Shown here: positions 58,101-64,000 of the stretch, one piece after another
Numbering within the stretch: the first letter of the stretch is position 1
Layout of the letters: every line of letters starts with the position of its first letter
NCBI GenBank assembly: GCA_023627715.1
Contig: JAMAHW010000016.1
Coordinates: 310,001-374,000 of the forward strand
Direction: 5' to 3'
DNA length: 64,000 nucleotides
Source: Periconia sp. R9002
Lineage: Eukaryota; Ascomycota; Dothideomycetes; Pleosporales; Periconiaceae
Program-made: the position numbers and the translations under genes
Notes under the pieces: model-generated
Database searches by the model: none
What the model was told of the DNA's origin: nothing
The model's input: the letters and a program-made list of their open reading frames with translations, nothing else

Positions 58101-58968
58101 ATGCTCAAGTGCGACTTTTGCGCGGCTTACTGGCACCTGGACTGCTTAGACCCTCCCATGGCTAACCCACCTCACATCAACCTTGAATCTGCCCAGCGTG
58201 ACGCGTGGCGATGCCCGCGTCACATTGAACATGATCTTCGCAGTGGCTACGTGGTGCAGAACGACCTCAACGATGCACAAGACTGTGTCATGACGGACGC
58301 GCCTCGGCTTGGCAGGAAAGTCCGTAAGCCTAGGCACCCACAAGTCGTCCAGCCCACCTTCTCTCGCGGAATGCGCAACAACGGTTTAATCGATATAATC
58401 AACGACCCCGACGATGACACCGATGGTGAGGGTAACTATGTCTTCGGCCATGATGAGAAGGACTTCAACTCTCACATCTACCGGATCCCCGAGAAAGGCC
58501 TCGTACTGGACTTTATTGATAAAGTCAAAAGGTTTGTGGATACAACTCTTCAAACTTGGTTTCTTCTATTGACAATCTTGCAGTGGAAAGGTCACGAAGC
58601 AATGGAAGCAACGAGAGGCCTCGCTCAAAGCAGATGCTCGACGCAAGTCATCTATACAGATGCTCACTGCTCGCCCGATTGAACAACAGCAAGCTGCTCT
58701 TAATCTCGCGCAGCTCGCCAAGAGGGAAAAGGATGTGGGTTTGACGGAAAACACCGTTGATGCTCTTGTCTTGAACCTCACTGTAAGCTTTCTTTACCTT
58801 TGAGATCGGAATTTTGATCAGCGCTAACACGTGAAACAGGCCGAAGCCCCGCAAGACGTCGTTGCCGCCATCTCGGATGCTCCTCCGCCGCCGATGTCTG
58901 CTGACGAGCGTACGCAACTGCTCAAGCTGCAACGGCTCATCAACATCCGCCTCGGCAACCACAACTGA
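55138..58968 (+). CDS. rco1: RCO1-type double-PHD protein (Rpd3S deacetylase complex)
   Basis: Likely subunit of the small RPD3 histone deacetylase complex, which reads nucleosomes in transcribed genes. Six exons, 55138-57104, 57309-57399, 57590-57933, 57989-58531, 58584-58782 and 58840-58968; introns 204, 190, 55, 52 and 57 nt; 1090 aa. The first 650 residues are mostly disordered, Ala/Lys/Pro/Thr-rich, with one helical block near 230-320. The first PHD finger starts near 694 (CSACKGAGEFVICDHCPRVF, HFLCCDPPM, SCYEC). The linker FKSLESINTRAFALPSSIQNHFENV is characteristic of the RCO1 family. The second finger is near 824-870 (CTSCGL, LKCDFCAAYWHLDCLDPPMANPP, WRCPRH). A C-terminal helix ends LQRLINIRLGNHN. 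RCO1 is preferred over CTI6 because of the two fingers and linker; the assignment is by similarity only. Confidence 0.88.
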
Positions 58969-60712
58969 TTCTGTGCTCCGAGAAATCATGTCGTCGGCTT
59001 CGATGACCCCTTCCACGAAGAACAACATATATTAACTTAAAAGGCTATCACGTGGATTCTTCGACGAACTTGAATGGCAAACTGGTTTCTACCCCGTTGC
59101 ATTCCTTATCGTTGAGTTCAGCCTTCGTTCGACTCGTGTTTTAAGCGAATCTAACTCAACAACATTGCCACTAGTGCACTCTTTACAACCAGCCACCCGC
59201 CCTTTCGAGGCCCGCTGATGGTTCCCCACGTCCCATTTATACTTTGTATCAGAATTGATGGATTTCCTCTTGTATGCCGACATTTTCCTCGTGTTGAGCG
59301 AGCTTGGCCAATCATATCCCAGCTTGGCTTAGCGTGTTCCTGGCCCCTGATCACCATTGTACCCCTTTTTTTTCACTCGAGCCTTGATCGATCGGGAAAA
59401 AGGATATCCACAGCTGGTACTCCCCCCACCGAGGCTGCCCTTTCTTTACCTCAGATCAAGATGCGTTTGCCTTGACAATTGTTTGCATAGCGTGGAGTTT
59501 TTGTAGGACATTTGCGATACTTAGCTTCCGGCGATGAAGCTTTTCCTTGTTATTCACCACGGCGTTTCTTGGTCGATGGTTTCACATTGATGGCGCGACG
59601 GTATCACTGGATGCAAACCTTCTCTTCATCCCCCATTTGTGTCTCTAAGTGCGCCTCTGTGTTTTTTTCTTCTTCTCTGTGCGACCGTGTTTCCTTTTCC
59701 AAACCCATCATTGGGACTTGATGGGTCATTTCAACCTTTCTTTATGGTTCAGACCTACGGGCAGGCAGTTAAAGTGGCAGCCTCTTTTGTTCCTTTTTCT
59801 TCTTTCTGTCTATGGCCGATGGGGAAAGGATCCCGTCCGCTTCTAGCGATCTGGGTCGGAGCAATGCAGATGAAAAGAGAAAGACGTATGGGAAGTTTGC
59901 GAATTGTAGGTTAGTTACTCAAATGGGATGGCAAGTAATAGAATGTGGCCAGCTATCGCCGTTAACCAGGACCGTATTTTCCACAAAGAGTGCATGCGTG
60001 ACAAGGTATCCAGGATCTATGTACGTGATATTCGCTCCTCGTACGTAGTAAAAGGCTATTTTTATCCCGCTTTTTGATTTTGTTCCCCCGGTGGGGTGAG
60101 CATTCCGAGGACGCCTATCAAACGTCTACACGTATTGGAACCACCACAAACACGTGTAGGTAGATGCGTGCATTTCGCCTTGATGCACCTCTGTCATCCC
60201 TCGATTGCTGTTTTGGATATCTAGGTTTGGAGTCGTTCTCAGCGGCATAAGAAGGAAGTCGCGGCCCCACCTCCTGCTCATTGGACGTTATGACACGTCA
60301 GGAGGCTTAATCGGAGCAGTTGATTTTATGGCGGTGGTCGTACCAGTGCTGCTGGTGACAGAAGCTGTACACATCACACTTGAAACTCTTCAAGGACACA
60401 GAAGAATATAAAACATGTGGAGAGGGAAGGGCAGGTGGAAGGGAAATCGGGTATGGTAGTCTATGCATTTGTAACGCTTTACTTGGAGGAATGGAAATCC
60501 ATGGCTTTGACGTGGTTCAACAGAGTCAGCCTCTGTTAGACGTTCTATTCATGGTGATAGAGATGTGATCATGTCTACAAACACGACCACGACGAAAAAC
60601 ACAGGTCGGAATTGAATGATGAAGAGAGAGAAAAGAAAAGAAAACAAAAAGTCCTCCAATCAACGACCCTAACGGAAACTGGTTACGCAGAAAGGGAATT
60701 GAATATACTGAT
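58969..60712. other. Convergent intergenic, no gene seen
   Basis: 1.74 kb between the RCO1 stop and the asparaginyl-tRNA synthetase stop. Several short frames on both strands have no recognisable domain and no supporting splice pattern. Confidence 0.55.
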
Positions 60713-62575
60713 TTAAGGCTTGCAGCGACCGAAGTAGCGAGGATACAAGCAGCAGTCGCGAACGGTGTGCTGTTTGCAGAGCCAAGCCAAGAATCGCTCG
60801 AGACCAAGCCCATAGCCACCGTGGGGAGAGCTGCCATACCTGAGCGGGATCGTCAGTTACATATTTCCGAGACATATAGATTTGCGTGACAGCGAAATCA
60901 GGAATGGCGGATAACAACTTACTTCCTTTGATCCGTATACCAGTAGTAGCTGGTGGGATCAATGTTCTCCCTCGCAAAGGCCGCCATAAGCTCCTCGTGA
61001 GAATCAATCCTCATACTACCACCCACGATCTCGCCAACACCGGGCATTAGGCAATCCACACTCTCCGTGACGCGCGGGTCCTCCTTGTCTTTCAACATGT
61101 AGAAGGCCTTGATCTCAGCGGGGAAGTGCGTCAGGAAGATGGGTCGGTTGATGATGTCAGTCATTCTGCGTTCGGCGGCCTCCGCAATGTCGTCGCCAAA
61201 CTTGTGCGGCTCACCGTCCTCGTTGGGGATGTTGTTCTCGACGAGCCAATCGATGGCCTCAGTATATCTCATGCGCTTGAAGGGCCGCTCGGGCATCTTG
61301 AATTCAGGGTTCAATTCCATGATGTACTGCTTGATCGTGGGGTCCGAGAGGGTAACTTCAAGCACACGGCACATGAGTTCTTCCAGATGGTTGAGGAGAT
61401 CGTCGAAGTTGATGAAGTCCAGTTCGCCCTCGATATGGGTATACTCTGCGAGATGTCGTCGGGTCAGAGATTTCTCGGCGCGGAAGGACTTCTCAATGCA
61501 GTATACGTCGCCCATGGATGGTAGGCAGGTTTCGAGGTAAAGTTGGGACGACTGCGTCAGGAAAGCTTCTTCGTTGTAGTAGGGTACGCTAAAGAGAGTC
61601 GCGCCGCCTTCCACCATAGTCTGGACAAGCGCGGGAGGACTGACCTTTCGCCTGGTCAAGACTTAGTGATGATTTATGAGAGAGCCAGTGGCACGAGACT
61701 TACAGTCGAAGCTCTTTGAAGACGACGTTGAAAGCATATTCTACGGCATCACGGACAATGAGCACCTTGGAAGCAGTTTCTCCGCGCAATGTCAAATGAC
61801 GAAGGTCGAGAAGTGTCGCGTGCTCAGTGTCCTTGGATACCTTGTTGGTGATAGCTTCATCGCCGCCAGCGGCCTTCCAACCAGGGTGAATCTTGTAGTA
61901 GTCTGCGTGTAGTTCACGGTTGTTTGGTGCATGTGCGCCAGCAGGGACTTCTCGCAGCTCCCCCAAAATCTCCATACTCGATTCGCGAGTGAGGGTAAGG
62001 GCGTCGTATGTCTTTGCCAGCTGGCCCTGGAGCACGACTTGCATGAAGCCATAACCATCCTTGAGCGTGATGAACATGAGTTCTTTTTGGCCTCGCAATC
62101 TGTGTACCCTTCCGAATACCCTTACTCTTGTTCCCTTTGTGTCCTTGCCGTCACCCAGCTTGATCTTCTGTGCATCAGTATCATCCAGCTTGATTTTGAT
62201 GGCCGCAGGCAAACTTGTATCTTCCTCGAGAACAATCTTTTTGGCCTCATCCAGAACTTTCTTGCGATCCTGCTCCTCTTTCATACGCAGGGCCAGTTGC
62301 TCCTGCTCCTTGTCCGCCTTCTTCTTTTGCGCCTTTGCATAGTTGACAGCCTTCTTCATGGCAGCTTTAGCGGCGGGCTTCCATTCCAAGCGCGTTGAGG
62401 GATCGGCACCCTCAGCCAGCTCTCCCGTCACGCTCTTGCGCGTGAGGAACTTGTGCGTCTCACCGTGGGTGAGGACAGCGAAGCCGAGTGTCTTGTAAGG
62501 CAAGCTCTCGTCGCCAGTTTGCGTTGTAAGATCCTGTCCAGCATCCTCGTCGACGTAGTATGTTGATTCTGCCAT
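60713..62575 (-). CDS. ded81: Asparaginyl-tRNA synthetase, cytosolic
   Basis: Class IIb synthetase that charges tRNA-Asn. Three exons, 62575-61704, 61651-60923 and 60839-60713 (introns 52 and 83 nt); 575 aa. The N-terminal extension ends in a Lys/Glu-rich helix (about 65-120, [20 protein letters not shown]), typical of eukaryotic cytosolic forms. The anticodon-binding OB fold follows ([25 protein letters not shown]). Catalytic motifs: motif 1 near [37 protein letters not shown], motif 2 with [15 protein letters not shown], and motif 3 [14 protein letters not shown] in the last exon, which completes the active site. The last junction gives [15 protein letters not shown]. No organelle targeting signal is evident. 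Confidence 0.97.
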
Positions 62576-63197
62576 GGTGGCAACAACTTGTCCTGTATGG
62601 CGAGATGTTGGTGCGTGGAGATGTTATGACTGTGCTGTAGTGCTGTGGTGGTGGAAATTATAGACGTCGGAGGAGTCATTGGCCGATGGTGGGGTTAAAC
62701 TGAGCCCCTCCATCTCCTGCTACCCCTAGTCTTCTCCCTATCCACTGTGCAGACTGCTGAAGCGCGAACCGTTTCCATTTCAGAGGGGTTCCTGAGATCT
62801 CGATGCCGTAATTATTTTCATGCCGGGAAGCACATTCACAAAGTGACGACTCATGCTCTTCTCTCATGAAACACAGGGTATATGTTGGACGATGAAGAAG
62901 AGCGAAATCCTTGTGACGATGTGACTGTTCATACTCTGGCTTATTTGATAATAGGCACGGGGTTATAGCAAAGCTTGAATTCATTAAGGCGTCCATCTTT
63001 ATTGTTGGATTGGACATAAGAAAGCTACATACTCACTGGTGACGAAAGGGTTCACGTGCTATTCCGCCAATCACTCCTAGACCAAATGGCATCATCGCCC
63101 AATTCCGCGTCCGCTGACAAACAAATAAAACCTCCATATCTATATATTAGTCGTGGAATTCACGGAGGATATAACCCAATCCAAAGAAGAACAAGCC
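62576..63197. other. Divergent promoter, asparaginyl-tRNA synthetase and dioxygenase genes
   Basis: 622 bp between divergent starts. A leftward open frame (62676-63017) has no family character and is not called. Confidence 0.55.
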
Positions 63198-63939
63198 ATG
63201 GCGGACCCCAGTCTCTATACATATCCTTCACCACTCCAAGGATATGAAAACCTGGAACCTCTTCCAAAGTTAGCAACCTCATACATTATGAGTCCATCTT
63301 CTATACATTGATCAAGTAAATGACTCGAGACAGTGAGATTTCTGAGGACGGCAAATCCTTCGTCAACCCTCCATCCAAGGAGAAGAGCAAGTCGTATAAC
63401 ACGTTTGTGAGCCCAATTACAAACGGTAGACGCGGGGGTTTCGAGCAAGTACTACGGAAACTCCGGGTCATCTCATGCTAATTCTACGTAGTATACATAT
63501 CTACTATCTACAAACGGATAGTGACGAAACCAAGTTCGCCCACGCATTATGGGAACGAATCCGCAGAGAATGTAGATATTCACCAACGCACAACAAACAC
63601 GATCAGAGACAACTAACAGGGCTTGGATAGTCCCGGAACTTCGTATTTATAAAGTCCATAGTCAACCAGTTGGCCCGCATCCTTTGCCTATGTTCGAAGT
63701 GAATCTCTTCACTCCTGGTATGCAGTTATATTCCATCCGAAGCGAGGTACACCGTGCTGAAGTATAGAGCAGAGCAGTTTGGTGCTTTCATTCCGTGGTT
63801 GGTGATCAATCGGGGTCCTTTGTCCGCACTGATCCATCCAAATACTGATGACGAAGAAAGAGATCACACGCAAAGAGCAACATGGATGGGGCAGCCTCTT
63901 CCCCTAAACTTGAAGCTTTTTAAGAAGAGTCGGAAGTAA
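63198..63939 (+). CDS. DOPA 4,5-dioxygenase family protein
   Basis: Small extradiol-type ring-cleaving dioxygenase family, named for a fungal enzyme that makes betalain-type pigments; the natural substrate in ascomycetes is unknown. Five exons, 63198-63268, 63334-63444, 63492-63571, 63631-63717 and 63773-63939; introns 65, 47, 59 and 55 nt; 171 aa, usual family length. Order of motifs: MADPSLYTYPSPLQGYENL, ITNGRRGGFD-IHIYYLQ across the second junction, TKFAHALWERIRRE, FPELRIYKVHSQPVGPHPL, MFEVNLFTP-EQFGAFIPWLV, RGPLSALIHPNT and RDHTQRATWMG. The conserved His of FDIH, GPHP and ALIHPNT are present. The second intron begins GC (GCAAGT), not GT; the GT two codons later breaks frame and loses the conserved Asp. 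The gene is nearly invisible to simple reading-frame scans because its exons are only 71-167 nt. Confidence 0.92.
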
Positions 63940-64000
63940 ATAAGCATCAAAGCTACATAGTTGGAGATTGTATGGGTATATATAGACTGTTGTGTGCTCG
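63940..64000. other. 3' flank at window end
   Basis: Only 61 bp after the dioxygenase stop codon; nothing to add. Confidence 0.5.

Noticed and set aside
62676..63017. 113-codon minus-strand frame upstream of asparaginyl-tRNA synthetase
   Set aside because: No domain and unlike protein in composition; lies in the divergent promoter.
1..64000. Secondary-metabolite cluster, transposon or CRISPR-like array
   Set aside because: No polyketide synthase, peptide synthetase, transposase, reverse transcriptase or regular spacer array was seen; the genes are mostly housekeeping.

Overview
The window comes from a filamentous ascomycete (Pezizomycotina). Short GT-AG introns, mostly 47-135 nt with CTAAC/CTGAC-like branch points, interrupt nearly every gene. 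Genes lie on both strands with 0.5-1.7 kb spacers, and several families are typical of moulds: phiA cell wall protein, DUF6594, a FREQUENCY clock protein, and a combined BUB1/MAD3 kinase. FRQ excludes yeasts and points to Sordario-, Leotio- or Dothideomycetes; the class cannot be settled from the sequence alone. I see no transposon, rRNA, tRNA, CRISPR array or organellar segment. All gene models were spliced by eye, using reading-frame continuity and remembered family sequences; no database search was run.

Layout. 1.6-4.4 kb: DUF6594 membrane protein (-). 5.8-7.8 kb: alternative NADH dehydrogenase (-). 8.4-9.5 kb: arginase (-). 10.5-11.0 kb: DUF167/YggU protein (+). 11.0-11.7 kb: phiA (-). 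13.3-15.0 kb: CMR1 WD40 protein (-), divergent from COQ9 (+, 15.6-16.4 kb). 17.7-20.8 kb: frequency, frq (+). 21.7-22.5 kb: PL7 alginate-lyase-like secreted protein (-). 24.1-27.9 kb: BUB1/MAD3 checkpoint kinase (+). 28.5-30.3 kb: COP9 signalosome subunit 3 (+). 31.9-36.2 kb: large MIT-domain protein (+). 37.2-38.2 kb: secreted protein with an unresolved frame (-). 38.7-40.3 kb: conserved fungal protein of unknown function (-). 40.9-42.6 kb: SURF6/RRP14 (+). 43.1-44.0 kb: complex I TYKY subunit (-), divergent from mitochondrial acyl carrier protein (+, 44.6-45.3 kb). 45.8-47.1 kb: VPS74/GOLPH3 (+). 48.1-50.6 kb: SNF5/SFH1 (+). 51.1-52.0 kb: secreted endonuclease/exonuclease/phosphatase-fold enzyme (+). 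52.6-54.1 kb: EBP1/PA2G4-like protein (+). 55.1-59.0 kb: RCO1-type double-PHD protein (+). 60.7-62.6 kb: cytosolic asparaginyl-tRNA synthetase (-). 63.2-63.9 kb: small five-exon DOPA 4,5-dioxygenase family gene (+).

Most genes are independent housekeeping genes, not a pathway cluster. Four act in mitochondrial NADH/ubiquinone chemistry: alternative NADH dehydrogenase, COQ9, complex I TYKY and acyl carrier protein. The last two share one divergent promoter with a CCAAT box near each gene. The most interesting loci are frq (no internal start like Neurospora's, a spliced C-terminus, GATC-rich upstream DNA), the PL7 enzyme with Lys where the family has a catalytic His, two conservation-supported GC-AG introns (SURF6 and DOPA dioxygenase), an 18-nt internal exon in the acyl carrier protein gene, and a perfect 17-bp inverted repeat beside arginase.
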